From NCBI RefSeq assembly GCF_036898095.1, contig NC_090761.1, positions 45,198,125-45,262,124 of the forward strand: a DNA stretch of 64,000 nt. Direction: 5' to 3'. The first letter of the stretch is position 1. Every line of letters starts with the position of its first letter. Positions 52,162 to 64,000 of the stretch are shown piece by piece. The DNA comes from Palaemon carinicauda (lineage: Eukaryota; Arthropoda; Malacostraca; Decapoda; Palaemonidae). Under the pieces are notes generated by a model, which was not told the DNA's origin, did no database searches, and worked only from the letters and a program-made list of their open reading frames with translations. The position numbers and the translations under genes were made by a program.

Positions 52162-54018
52162 ATGCCAGGGGAATCTGCTGTCATTGCCGGCCCCCAGAAG
52201 GCGTCATCCCGTCTCCTTAGAAGTATGCCCATAGCAGCTCCTTATCAAAACTTCATCTTCGAGGAACTAGCCCTGGCTTCGCTTTTTCAGGTAGCACTCT
52301 TGGCAGATCATCTTAGAGTGCTGCCAGGAGGTTCGCCTCCAGGGGTTGGACTACTTTCCCTTCCGAGGGAGTTTTCATCCCCTGGTGTTGGGTTGTTTCT
52401 CCCTTCCAAGGGAGAAATTCCCTACATCTTCTTCATTGACTCAGACTGCTGTTAGTGTCTTTGCCTAGCCTACGCTCCCCCCTTGCTTAGTCTCTCTTCC
52501 TTCGGGGATGGAGCACAGTCTTAGGCAAGTCTCTCCTGCGGAGTGATCATCTCTCGTTCGTGAGAGGGGCCACTCATAGAGACTCCTCTTCGGAGGATTG
52601 CTACTGCTGAAAGTCAGCTTGTTGATCCACCGCCCCCCCCCCCCCCCCCAGGGACGTCTGCCCTTCTCATTAGAAGTACACCAGAGATGCCTCCTTGATT
52701 CTTCAGCAATGCAGCCTTCCCCCGCAGCGGAGCCTCCTCTTCCATCGTCTTCTGGCCCTCGACCTTTGCCTATTCCTGGACCTTCTCCTGATGACGCTGC
52801 AGCTAGTCCTCAGACTTCAGACCTGGACTCTCCTGTGGATCGTTCGTGATCCCCGTCGGTAGATATTTGCCCTTCCAAAGGGCACATTCCGGTTCCAGTT
52901 CAACCTTTACGCCTACTTGCTGACCTTCCTTCACTGTTCCTGTCTCCTATTCATTATCTGCCTGCTCGTGCTGCACCTGCTAAGTGTTTAGCTGCGCACC
53001 AGCGCCCTCCAGTGCACCAGCGTTCTTCAGCATCACGTCAGCGCCCTCCAGCACTTCAACACTTTCCAGAACGGCATCGCTTGCCAGTGCATCAGCTCCC
53101 TTCGGTGCCTCAGCACTCGCCTTCTCATCAGCGCATTCCAATGCTCAGCAATCTCCTGCTCTCCGGCGCTCTCCAGCGCATTGTTGCTTCTCTAAGGCCC
53201 AACGTTTGCCAGTACACCTTCACTCGCCAGCACAACAGCGCTCTCCAACTCGTCAATGCTCTCCTGCGCAGCTGCGCTCTCCTACGCTACAGTGGTCTCA
53301 TGTGCAGCACCGTTCTCCTGTGCCACCACGCTCTCCAACTCGCAAACACTCTCCGGTGGACCAGCATTCTCCTACGCGCCAGCGCTCTCCTACGCGAAAG
53401 TGCTCTCCTGCGCACCAGCGCTCTCCTGTGCGCCAGTGCTCTCCTGCGCACCCGCGCTCTCCTGTGTGCCAGTGTTCCGCAGCTCGTCGGCGCTCCCAGC
53501 TCGCCTGCGCGCCCACGCTTACCAGATCACCTGCGCTCGCCTGCGCGCCCACGCTTACCAGATCACCTGCGTTCTCTGGCTTGCCAGCACTTGCCTGCGC
53601 GCCAGTGCTCTTCTGCGTAGTGCTTTCCTGCACACCAATGCTTTCCTGCGCGCCAGTGCTTTCCTGCGCGCCAGTGCTTTCCTGCGCACAAATGCTCACC
53701 AACCCTCCAGTACTTTCCTGCTCACTCGTGCATGAGGCAAAAAGAACAAAAGGGAAAACTTTTGGACAGGTTACCATTGCCCCATTCCCCTCCCCGTAAA
53801 TGCATTACAGCGTGCCCTCCAGGAAAAGAGGGAAGAGGCTTTACAGAAGGGTTCAAGATCCCGAAGATTCCATCTTCCAGGGCGGATCCACCGCATTTAC
53901 CATCGGTTGAGACTCCTCACAGGGAACCCTTAGTCCCTTTCTCTTCAGGAGGTTTTTCTGACAGTACTGTACCACTGTCAGCAAACACGATCTGGACGTT
54001 GCGAACTGCCTATCATTA
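52162..54018 (+). pseudogene. Gag fragment of DIRS element G
   Basis: Several short frames separated by stops (52162-52455, 52598-52849, 52984-53799, 53732-54019) follow the plan of element D's Gag: a Ser/Pro-rich part (PSPDDAAASPQTSDLDSPVDRS), the SPARQR-type repeat, then PPGK ... FKIPKIPSSRADP and PFSSGGFSDST, which align with D's PPGKHRTPRL ... SSFQADP and PFPPEGVSDSA. No N-terminal Cys block and no RT or YR follow, so this is a truncated relic of a D-like family. Confidence 0.72.
52990..53725 (+). repeat. 18-nt tandem repeat in G, SPAHQR-type hexapeptides
   Basis: Imperfect units of the form CTCTCCTGCGCACCAGCG. All three forward frames stay open for 150 codons or more in places because the unit length is a multiple of three and few stops arise. 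A 30-bp block with ACGCTTACCAGATCACCTGC is directly duplicated near 53510-53570. Confidence 0.85.
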
Positions 54019-54330
54019 GCTCGCCAATCACTACATCACCAACCGCCTTTCACTAGTCTGCCGATTGCTAGCTCATCTTCCCCCAATGAGAAATCATCAA
54101 CCGGTTGATCTCAAGATTGCCGATTCCTAGCTCATCTTTCTCTGATCATTGACCTCCAGTCTCGCCAATTGCTAACGATCTCTGATTGCTAGCTTGTCTA
54201 TCGCCGATTGCTAGTCGATAACCAGCCATCAGCTTGCAGATCAATAGCTTGCCGATCACTAGATCGTCGATTGCTAGCTCGTCTTTCTTCGATCATCAAC
54301 CTCAGCTCACTGATCTCTGACTCAGTGTAG
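54000..54330 (+). repeat. Degenerate short tandem repeat around GCCGATTGCTAGCTC
   Basis: Roughly 16-20-base units such as TGCCGATTGCTAGCTC, TGCCGATTCCTAGCTC, TGCCGATCACTAGATC recur at irregular spacing. No frame is open through it. Confidence 0.65.
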
Positions 54331-54386
54331 TTCAATTGTAGGATTATTATTTCCATAAGGATAGCCGTGAACTAATTGTTGAAACA

Positions 54387-54959
54387 CTTTTCTGTCAAAG
54401 ATAGATAAATACAGCAATATATCAACCATTTTTCGTTATTTAATTTAATTACTTTAGCCTGGAGAAGGAGAAAAGGGTATAGGAAATCGAGTAAGTTCTT
54501 TTGTTTAAGATGATACGTAGCAAAACTGCATTAGCATTCAGTATAAAAAAAACTGCCTTCGAGAATTTATGTCCAAAGCAGGAGTCTGGTTCAAAGTGTT
54601 GAGACGGTTTTATATATATATATATATATATACTGTATGTGTATATATATATATATATTATATATATATATATATATACTGTATATATACATACAGTATA
54701 TATATATATATTATATATACACATATATATATACACACACTTTTCTGTCAAAGATAGATAAATGCAGCAATATATCAACCATTTTTCGTTATTTAATTTA
54801 ATTACTTTAGCCTGAAGAAGGAGAAAAGGGTATAGAAAATCGAGTAAGTTCTTTTGTTTAAGATGATACTTACCAAAAGTGCATTAGCATTCAGTATTAA
54901 AAAACTGCCTACGAAATTTATGTCCAAAGTAGGAGTCTGGTTCAAAGTGTTGAGACGGT

Positions 54960-54985
<26 letters not shown>
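54387..54985 (+). repeat. Direct duplication of ~230 bp plus (TA)n tract
   Basis: TTTTCTGTCAAAGATAGATAAAT and the following 225 bases occur at 54389 and 54740 with a few differences. Each copy leads through GTTGAGACGGTT into a TA repeat. Unequal exchange between microsatellites is a likely cause. Confidence 0.9.
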
Positions 54986-55011
<26 letters not shown>

Positions 55012-55033
55012 GTACGTATGTATGTATGTATGA
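54961..55033. repeat. (TA)n(TG)n and (GTAT)n microsatellite
   Basis: About 10 TA units, then about 14 TG units, then GTATGTATGTAT. Confidence 0.93.
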
Positions 55034-58000
55034 GAGATTTTGTCTTCTGCGTGTATTTTGACTTGTTTTGTTTATTGGCATAATATGGTCACTTAAGCGT
55101 CAAATTCAAAGATTGGAAAGTTTATTTTCCTTGCATGGGTGTTCCAGTCCTAGCTATTTCCAACTACTTTGTTAGTTCCGAAACTGTTTGATGTTTTCCA
55201 AGTGATTCATGTGCACATTAAAGTTAACGCGACTGGATTCTCGCAAAACGTTGGCTATACGAAAGTTCATTTTACTTTCATGAGAAGGAACGTAAGGAGT
55301 AATTATGCTTCTTAAAATTGGCTTTTAGGACCAAATTCAAAGACGCTTGTCTTTCTCTGCCTCTAAGAATCAAACTATCACGAGGGTAATTAATAATCAG
55401 ATGGGTAATTAAAGAATTTTTAACGAGTTTTCCTTACAATTGAGCATAATGAATGGCGATTAAATGCTGTGTTGAAGATTTACGGCTTCATACCAAGACT
55501 GCTAATTAGATTGCAATAAGTATGCAATAAATTGCCAAACACTTTTCTCCAGGGAAACGGCTTAAAGATGCGTTCAGTTTTCTGTTTTCTATACGAGCAG
55601 TCTACAACAGGGGTCACTTCAAAGAAAATTGAGGAAGGCGTGCATTAAAGCAAGAAGGATTATGGGCCTTGTTATGCTATTTTGACTCTTCTGGTATGGT
55701 TTGATTAGGGATATTTTCTCCCATTTGTTCTCGTGGAGCTTTATGATTCTTAACACATGGATGCAGCTTACTGTGATTTACAGTGAAATGATTCTGTCAT
55801 TTCCTCAAACACGAGTTTAGGAAAAAGATCTAAGATTTTCTGCGCCATCTTCAATGGTAAAGAATGAAACAAAATATTTGTAGGTTTATTTTTTCTTTGT
55901 TTTCTCTGATGCTACAATTTAGATATTCGTTTTCCAGATAATAGCTTCGTTATTTCTGGAAAAAATATCAAGTATGATCTTTGTGTTTCTTTAAGAATAG
56001 TTAAAAACCATCTTATGGTATTGTAGAAGATTGAGTAAAGTGTCTTAGAAATTGAGGATGCAGCATCTGTTGGGTTTATTTTGTTTTGTCTAGGGGTAAG
56101 CTGAAAGATTAAAGTTTTTTTTATGATGATTAGTTGTTAAAAATAATTTGAATATGCGCAGAGCTACAAACATTCCTGAGCATAAAAACAAATACGGATA
56201 AAAAAAAAGTTTGAAGAACGTGTAAATTAGGAATTTGTATAATCTTGAGTAATTTGTAAGTTCCTTTTTTATTTTGGAGGTGGTATCCTGTGTTTTTATT
56301 TTTCATCCTCTATGTTCTCTCTTTTCATCTGAAATATTGCATGAAAAGAGGGTTTTCCTTCCTTGACCGCAGAGTATGATTTGTAAGTTACGGAATTTTC
56401 GCATACCTTTAAGTTCATGATTTTTAAGTTGTGGAATTTTCGCCTACCTGTACGTTTAAGATTTTTGAATTGCGGAATTATAAAGGTATTTTTTAATACT
56501 TTGGAGTAAATGTATTTTGTGCTACTTGAAAAAAATATAGCTGTGAATAAGACTTTGAATTTTACCTATTCACATAGCATGCTTTTGTGAACATATTTAT
56601 ATGAAGAGAGAAGGCTGCTTTAAGCCATTATCACATGGATGATTTCTTTTGAGAATTTTTAATGTTAATCACCAGTAAAAGAACATCATTTCGAGTCATT
56701 AATATTGATGCTGAGTGGCCTCCTCATCTCCAGTGTTGATTCATATGGCCCAAATTCTATAAATCAGTTAAGTCATTACCAAAAACCTGTTGCTCCAATA
56801 TGTTTGATGATAAAATACTGACATCTAAGGTTAATCATACTTTTGCTATGTTGATTTGATTTTCATTGGTGTCAGTTGGGGTATGGGAATGGGTGTAGTT
56901 TCTTCACGATTATTCTTGCTTATTACACAATGACGATTTTTGAATGCAAAGTGATTAATATTAAAATTGTGCCTGTCTGACACCACTTGGGGTTTGAAAC
57001 TGTTCGCATTTTAACATGTAATCATATTTGCTGAATTAGAGAAAACTAGTTTGAATCTTATGGCTGCACTTTACTGTCTTAGGGGTTTTATCGTATCCCT
57101 TTATTTTGTTTTAATTTGGATTTCATGGAGTGTTCATACCTCTTATCCATGTTTATACCTTAAGGAATATAGAAATAAATTTTCCATTTTTATAGATATT
57201 GCCCAACTGATCAAAATATTTAAAAAGAGAAAGGCAACGAGTAAAAATTTAGGAATAAAAGAGAAACAAAAGGTATCATCAAGACTATTCTTTATAGCTG
57301 AATTATGACTATTCTTTATAGCTGAATTATGTTATATCATTATTAATATTTTTTGTTTGTAGATTATTCTAAATTTTGCTTCTTAACACCCCCCCCCCCC
57401 CCCCCCGTATCGTTGATAGTTCTGTGTCAAGTTACTTGTTTAGCTCTAAAAAGCTATCGTGAAGAAGGCTGAGATCACCCGCAAATGAACACCAGATCTT
57501 GACAGTGAAGCATCGCCTGTGATAGTGAACGTTATGAATACCAAGTGAACTTGAGGCCCGGAGATGACTCTTTCGTCTAAATAAAAGACATTGCAACAGC
57601 TATCTTAATAGGACTTCGCACACAAAAACATGCGGGATAGTCTTGTAGAAGAGAATGTAGCTTATGTCTTGGACCAGGCGAATGTTAATTCTTCTGTTTT
57701 ACATAATTGCTTGGTATTCTTCTACCCCAGTATTGCCATTTTGTTCTCTAATTCCATTTTGTTTAACTATTGGGGTTGATGGGCATATTTGAAAAGTAGT
57801 CATTTTTTTCTTCGTTCCATTGCTGTTGCTTCATTGTTTTCAACACGAGGTACAGTGTTCTGGAGGATCGTCTTCCAGATATGGAAATGCGTTTTCATTG
57901 GTATTCAGAAGTTGGGAATCAGATAGGCAGTTAGCATAATGTTGAACTTGTCACAACTCAGGTTAATGAACGCTGATTAACCAGCGGCACAATAAGCCAT

Positions 58001-58690
58001 CGCATTCACCCTAATCTTCTCTTGAATCAATGATGGTCTTAATTAAGCTATAAATTTCGGATGATGACTTTGCTTCGCTTAGTAATCTCGAGAGACCTTT
58101 TGTAATAGTTCAACGCTTTTTGATTATCGACGACAGAAGGTTAGAAACCTCAAGTGTAATTACTTGAAGGCACCTGGGTGGTTGTTAAGTGATCTTGTGA
58201 ACCGAGAGAATTTTATTCTTTGTTCAACATGAAGCGATGGATGTGAATGGATACATGCTTGAAATATTAATGGCATTATCAAAGAGATTATGTTTTATGT
58301 GGAGTTATTTTTTATGTAGAGCCCCAAAGTTTGGTTGCCACTCTTCATAGGGATAGAGTAAACATGCACTTTTGAAATGCGACTACATGCAACAACTGTA
58401 AAAACATTATAACCTGATATTGAAAATAAAGGTATATACTTGATTGAGGGATATGAAAGAAAAAAATTATAAATTTTGTAAATAATTGCTTGCTGGACCT
58501 TGTAATGTTGTTATTTGGAGAAAGATTGTATGGTTCGATATTTTACTGTACCACGCAAATGTTTTTATACTGTAAAACAGTGTATATCGTCATAGCAATG
58601 CGTAGATGTTAGTATAAAACCTTTATGTATTATTATTTTTTTTGTCATGTCAGTGTTGTAAATAATATCTGGATGTAAGTTATCTCTGAA
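55034..58690. other. AT-rich DNA without recognised genes
   Basis: No frame over 90 codons and none with protein-like composition. The 85-codon frame from 57051 is not family-like. A C homopolymer of about 20 bases sits at 57387-57406, and GACTATTCTTTATAGCTGAATTAT is directly repeated near 57280-57330. It could be intron or intergenic DNA. Confidence 0.5.
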
Positions 58691-58715
58691 TATATATATA
58701 TATATATATATATAT

Positions 58716-58762
<47 letters not shown>

Positions 58763-58767
58763 CCCCC
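58691..58767. repeat. (TA)n(GA)n microsatellite
   Basis: TA units followed by about 20 GA units and a C run. Confidence 0.95.
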
Positions 58768-60240
58768 TTTACTGAATGAGGTGTGAAGAAGTGGAACTAA
58801 ATCGTTTTTTAAGAGGAGGAGCTAACGAGTCCACATTACAATTGCGATGATGCCGTCAGCAATGAGCTGAGACAGATTGAAGGTACTGTTAAACGGTTGA
58901 TTGTTAAATGCATCTTTTGATGCCATGCGGCCGATAAGGTGTTCATGCCAGTGTTGCACGGCTCCATTCATTTGCTACCGTAAACACATTTTTTTTATTT
59001 AAAGGGTAAGACTGAGCTTTAATCAACATTGGAATACATTTGATGCAACTCATTTGGTATAAATGCGTATTGATAAACATCATTTTACAGAGGTCGTTGC
59101 TAGGTTTCCAAAAATGTTGCTAGAACACAGTTATCTTCTGCCATAAGGGCAGAGACGTACTATATATCAAATTTTTAAAATTTTTCTTAGCTCCATGCAA
59201 GTCATTTGGGTGAAAATCCGTTCATGGGTTTAATGGTACTGACTTGTCATTGTGCTGGTTTAGTTTGTATTGCTATCAATTAGGAAGGCATGTGAAAATC
59301 TTTATTTTCCCAGTCTTCCGCTTAAGGGTAAACGAAATTCCCGATCTCTGGAGGCGAGAGGAAGTACATGGGTGACCTAAATTTTTCGTAAATTCTAGTT
59401 CCTCTGCGTAAATTCAGATGGCAAGATGCAAAACGATGCCAGAAAACTTGGCCGTGTAATAAGACACCATAGGATGCGAATGATAAGTAAAAGGAAGAAA
59501 ACAATGCAGCTGCAAAAAACTGAAAGGGCAAGCACAATGCACCTAGCGCACTTGGCACACTTTTCATATTCATTTTCTTTTATGTGCGTAATTTTCTGTC
59601 GTCTCTTAAAAATTGCAGCGCTGTATATTTTTTTTTTACACGAACAAATAGATAAAAAGTAAGCTTTGCCAGTAACATCCCTTATTGAGAATAAGCAGGC
59701 CGTTCATATGATGATATCTAGGAAATTGAGTCTGAATCCACTGCTCAGTTATCGACATGACTAGATTCCTAAGAACTGGTTGGTAGCCTAAGCGAATTTT
59801 TGCTTGATTCATAATTTAGGCTGCCTGTCTCACTTAGGATTGTTTGAGAGTTTACCTTAGATTTTATTATTTATGAAGTGCACTTGTTTTATTGCATTTT
59901 AAACAACTACAATATTGAAGAGATCTTTTTAATTCTTTCACGTCTTTAATTTTAATCGCTACCAGGCAAGCCTTAGGTTAACCCGCCATGCTTTCCCTTT
60001 TTAGGGATTCTTGTTTAATCGCTTGCATTTATTTACTGTATTTATAATTCTCAGTTGATATTCAGATTCCATGTTTTTGTTTATTGGCCTTTTCTGTATT
60101 AAAATTTGAATATTCCAGTTTAATTGGTAATCAAAGAGTGCAGTAAGCGCTCGTGCACATACGAAAAATATGAAATATATCTCGGTTCAATGATCATTTT
60201 ATTTCATTGTATTATTTTATATTTGTTTGAAAAACTATTG

Positions 60241-60292
<52 letters not shown>

Positions 60293-60917
60293 TGTGTCTA
60301 TGGATGGCTATATTTGCGCTTGATATAAAAAAAGACCTTGACTTCAGAAAAATTTCTGATTTTAAGATTATTAAGATATTTTTCAAATATGTGTACTAAC
60401 TTTGTCGTACGAAGAAGAGAGACTAGAATGTTTAGTTCTGAGAATACGAGAAAAGTCCTCTTGGAGGCTCAGTTTAGTACAATTCGCATACCAGTTGAAG
60501 TTTATTGTAGATGAAGCACTGTATCTCTTAGGCACCGATCTATATATTTTCCGTGGCACTGCATCCGAGAATAGGTTTCGATCTTGAAAAATCTTTAGAA
60601 TTACAATTTAATACACTGTCCCTTATTGTAGCCTCATGCAAAGGATCTTTGCAATGTCCCATTTTACTCAGCTGCACCCACTTTTAAGCTTTTTACTTTA
60701 CCTCCGTTTTCGATTCCTGTTTAATATTTTTCAATTTTGCCTAATAGTGCAGCTGTAGGGGTTTTCCCAGTTGCATCCCGATGCTGAATGGCCCTGGGCC
60801 AGAGTCCATGAATCAGATCTAATCAAAACAGATTGTAAGGAATTTAGAAATAGTTTCGATTCTTAAAGAAATAAATTACCAACGTGGTATATATATATAT
60901 ATATATATACTGTATAT

Positions 60918-60950
<33 letters not shown>

Positions 60951-63487
60951 AATTAAATATATAATAATAATATTTTTTTCTTGCTATGTTTAGTGATATT
61001 ACTTTGTTGTGTATTGTTTTGTACACCATTTTTCATGCTAAATGATTATATGCTATGCAGAATTTCCCGGAAATACAATTTTTACGTAAAAGAAAGTAAT
61101 TTACCCGAGGAGATGAAGTTTGGTCCAGGAAGATCAACTCTTACGCCTTTGCAAATTTATTGCCCGTAACTGGACTGCTAGTCAGCCGGCTTCTAATATT
61201 GTAAGAACGATTTGATTGCCCGTCGGTGATAGCTTGCATAATGTAGCGGTCTACATGTAGTTTAACCCTCCTCCCCCTCTTCAGTGACTTTGTACACTAT
61301 GATACAAGTCTAGTGGGGAGAGGTTGCTATGAGTTCCTAAAACTTTTGCATGTCGAACAGTACATGAATCAGATAATCCAGGGAACAGTTGGCCTACCGA
61401 AGAAAACGGAATTGAAACTCCCATTTTCTATGCCAACAATATGGGAATAAATGATTATGATAACGGAAATATGGCCTCTCTTAAAATCTATGATTTACAC
61501 TACAATTGGCTATTGAAATCGTTTTTGAACACTGAATTGAATACGTATAAGTTTTGTTCAGAATTACGGCAACGAGAGCTTTTTATCATCGGTATGTAAA
61601 TTTCTAATAGTATCCTAGTTCGAAATGGCTGAATTTTTTCAAGGTTAAACACCGAAGAAATTTTACCGTTATTTGATAGGAAAAATAACCTATAAAAATA
61701 TTGCATAACCTTATCAGCTGCGTTCAAATAGCGCATTAGTTCGAATGAAGATTGGAGGGTTTTGAAGACTAATACGATGAGCGATCAATTCCGTAATTGA
61801 AATATTTCTAAATAGTAGAGTTTGATAAGTGTTTCTGAGGAACAAGATTTAATAAATCTTCTCACGCATAAGTTGCCCCTTCTATTAGGCTATTGACAAC
61901 ATTCTAATAATTGATTGGGTTGGCTTCTATAGTAAAAAAAGGACCAGGTAAACAATTCTCCTATCGCGATAACTGCATATCATTACTAGCGAACACAAGA
62001 GCAACGCCAGAAGAGTTAAGAAAAATAATATTTACGATATTGTGATTGTACCAGGCTCAGGTCACCTCGCCGTACAAGTACGGAACGTGAACTGAATACA
62101 TTAGAGTTTTATATTTATCGATGGCCAGTTATTCTCAAATACTTCCTTCCAAAAATCTTAATGATAAATGAGATCCCCAAATTGTGAGTAAATGTATTCG
62201 TAATATTTTTAACTTTGAACGTTTATGCTTTCATATGTTTATAATCATTTTGAACCATCTAGGAACATATTAGTTGTTTCTCAACTTTTGCTATAGAAAT
62301 TGTAGCCATTAACTTGGGTAAGAAATGCGGAAAATATCTGGCCTTTCCCACTTTTGTTATTACTCATAAAAGCCGTCTTCCAGCTATTCACCCTTTCAAG
62401 TTTACTTCTACTTGTTCCATTCTTATTTTTTTTCACTCATCATCTGTTTAACTACTGTTCTTCCTTACACTTGTTCAATTCTTCTCCTTTATTCACTGGA
62501 TATTTGTGCTTGGGTTTGAGATAGGTATCGAATACAGGCATTTACTCGCTGAAATGCCCCACAGACCCCAACACCTGGGTATTAGGCCAAAATTCATAAT
62601 TCATCCATCCATCCATGATAGGCATTTAATTTTAAGAACGTAGATGTGTTAAAGGTCAGCAAAATATATCCTGGTAAATTGAAGAAAAGGTATCATAGTA
62701 GGAACTGGCATTCAGTCTTGCATTGCAATATGTTGGGTTATGTTGGGGTTATTTTCTATTGGTTATTTATAGGATGTTAATAATCATACCGCCAGTAGTG
62801 TTTTTAATATTGATACTGAAAACCCCCACATTTAAATTATTATGCAATAAAATTGTTTTTTAGGGGGGGGGGGGGAATGTAAAAATCCATCTGTTGATAT
62901 GTGAGATAGCCTCATTTTGTGATTTGGGATGTACATTTAGAAGCTAAAGATAATGTTTGTCTCTCATCCTGCTGTGTATAGTGCAATATCGGTATTTCCG
63001 ATGGCTGGTAGTAGAATGAAAGCTGCTATCCTGGAACCATACACGAACAATTTACATGTCTCATTTTTAGATTATTTGTATATTGCTCACGATGATTATA
63101 TAGTCAAGTCCACTGAGAAAGGACTGTAACCTTCATTGTCCTATATCACAGTCATTATTTATCGAATTAATTGTATGTATTTATCCGCCCATGAAATAAA
63201 TTATATCAAGAGCTGTTAGCATGCTTATTAAGCGAAGCATACTTCCATGCCAAACAGGGTTCAAGTGTGATAAGCAAACTGAATTGCATACCTTAGATGT
63301 AGGTAAGCTATGTTAGAATTCCATCTCCTAAATTTGATATCTAGGTTACTTCGTATCGTATCCATCGTTGGTTTTCTGAAGTGCTTCTCTTAGATATCTT
63401 TTTGCCTTTATCCTCGTGGTCTTGATAGTTTTATAGTTTCATATAGATTTTGCTGAATTCACTGTAGTTTTGTTCCTTGCCATCTGG

Positions 63488-63532
<45 letters not shown>

Positions 63533-64000
63533 CATTGGCAAGTTTAAATCATAAGAAAGATATATTTTTAGTTCACAAACACCGACTAATATAGTATTTA
63601 GTTTATATGTTCCAAATTATATTATTTTCAATCCACCTACCCTATACCAACATATCAACGTCCAATTTATCAAGTTTTCAAGAGCAGACTGTAAAATAAT
63701 TTGGAAAAATCAATTACATTTTTATTCACGGCCAGGATTCGAATCTGGACCAAGAGGAAGATTATCGAAAGGGATAATAAACGATGGAGGCCATATAACT
63801 TAGGATGTTTTTAAATGAATGTTGTGCGTATCTATATTATTTACTGCGATCGAATTTGTAAAATGAATAATAAAGCTCGCGGCGTACGTCTTGAAAGGTT
63901 TGTTATAGAAACAGGTGGCAAAGCAATATGTTAACATGTCGTTCGTCGAACTTCATCCATTACCGAACGATTTATGTTATATAAAGTCTCATAGTTTGTT
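58768..64000. other. AT-rich DNA without recognised genes, with microsatellites
   Basis: Simple repeats are (GA)n at 60239-60290, (TA)n at 60888-60950, a G homopolymer near 62864-62874 and (CT)n at 63491-63530. Short similar pieces GATGCTGA(A/G)TGGCC ... ATGAATCAG or ATAAATCAG at 56708-56770 and 60779-60820 may be bits of one old repeat. I find no exon that I can defend. Confidence 0.5.

Noticed and set aside
57051..57308. 85-codon frame with a hydrophobic stretch
   Set aside because: Composition reflects AT-rich DNA; no motif, neighbour or splice context supports a gene.
60888..60950. Possible promoter TATA boxes in TA tracts
   Set aside because: These are microsatellites with no adjacent gene.

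Overview
The window is nuclear DNA of an animal, most likely a decapod crustacean or another arthropod. I infer this from the AT-rich background with long (TA)n, (CA)n and (GA)n microsatellites, arthropod-type LINE tails, Tigger and LDETW-type DNA transposons, and above all the density of DIRS-type retrotransposons, a group abundant in decapods. I see no bacterial or phage gene organisation and no convincing host protein-coding gene. About 45 kb of the 64 kb is transposable element.

The dominant content is seven DIRS-group (tyrosine-recombinase) retrotransposons or fragments, here called A to G. Each fuller copy carries a Cys-rich Gag-like ORF, a reverse transcriptase/RNase H ORF and an overlapping tyrosine recombinase (YR). 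The complete ones have inverted terminal repeats (ITRs) and an internal complementary region (ICR) just before the right ITR. A (1-5483, minus, cut by the window edge) has open Gag, RT/RH and YR frames. B (11924-18644) and E (30300-36815) are near-identical non-autonomous copies of A's wider family, with most of RT deleted and a rearranged gag. D (22611-30244) is a decayed member of another family. F (40301-47942) is almost perfectly preserved, with virtually identical ITRs, an intron-containing gag, RT/RH, YR and ICR. C is an old element whose left ITR is at 20271 and whose ICR and right ITR are at 49985-50506. D, E and F are all inserted into it, stretching about 8.4 kb to 30 kb. G (51790-54018) is a leader and gag fragment.

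Layout: 1-5483 element A; 5484-8500 AT-rich with a LINE fragment; 8503-10505 nested palindromic elements; 11066-19062 an ITR fragment of the D family split by an LDETW-type DDE transposon, itself split by B; 19063-20270 a G-type leader fragment and a LINE 3' end with a (TA)n tail; 20271-50506 the nest C[D,E,F]; 50520-51650 a Tigger remnant; 51790-54330 fragment G and tandem repeats; 54387-54985 a duplicated microsatellite block; 55000-64000 AT-rich DNA with microsatellites and no recognisable gene.

The copies allow a relative history. C is oldest, and D, E and F came later. F is the youngest by ITR identity. Comparing B with E, and D's ICR with D's ITR, shows five-base insertions that turn TA into TACAGTA or TACTGTA, the footprint left by excision of Tc1/mariner-type transposons. 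This implies cut-and-paste elements have entered and left the retrotransposons. Coordinates of element ends were read by eye and may be off by a few bases.
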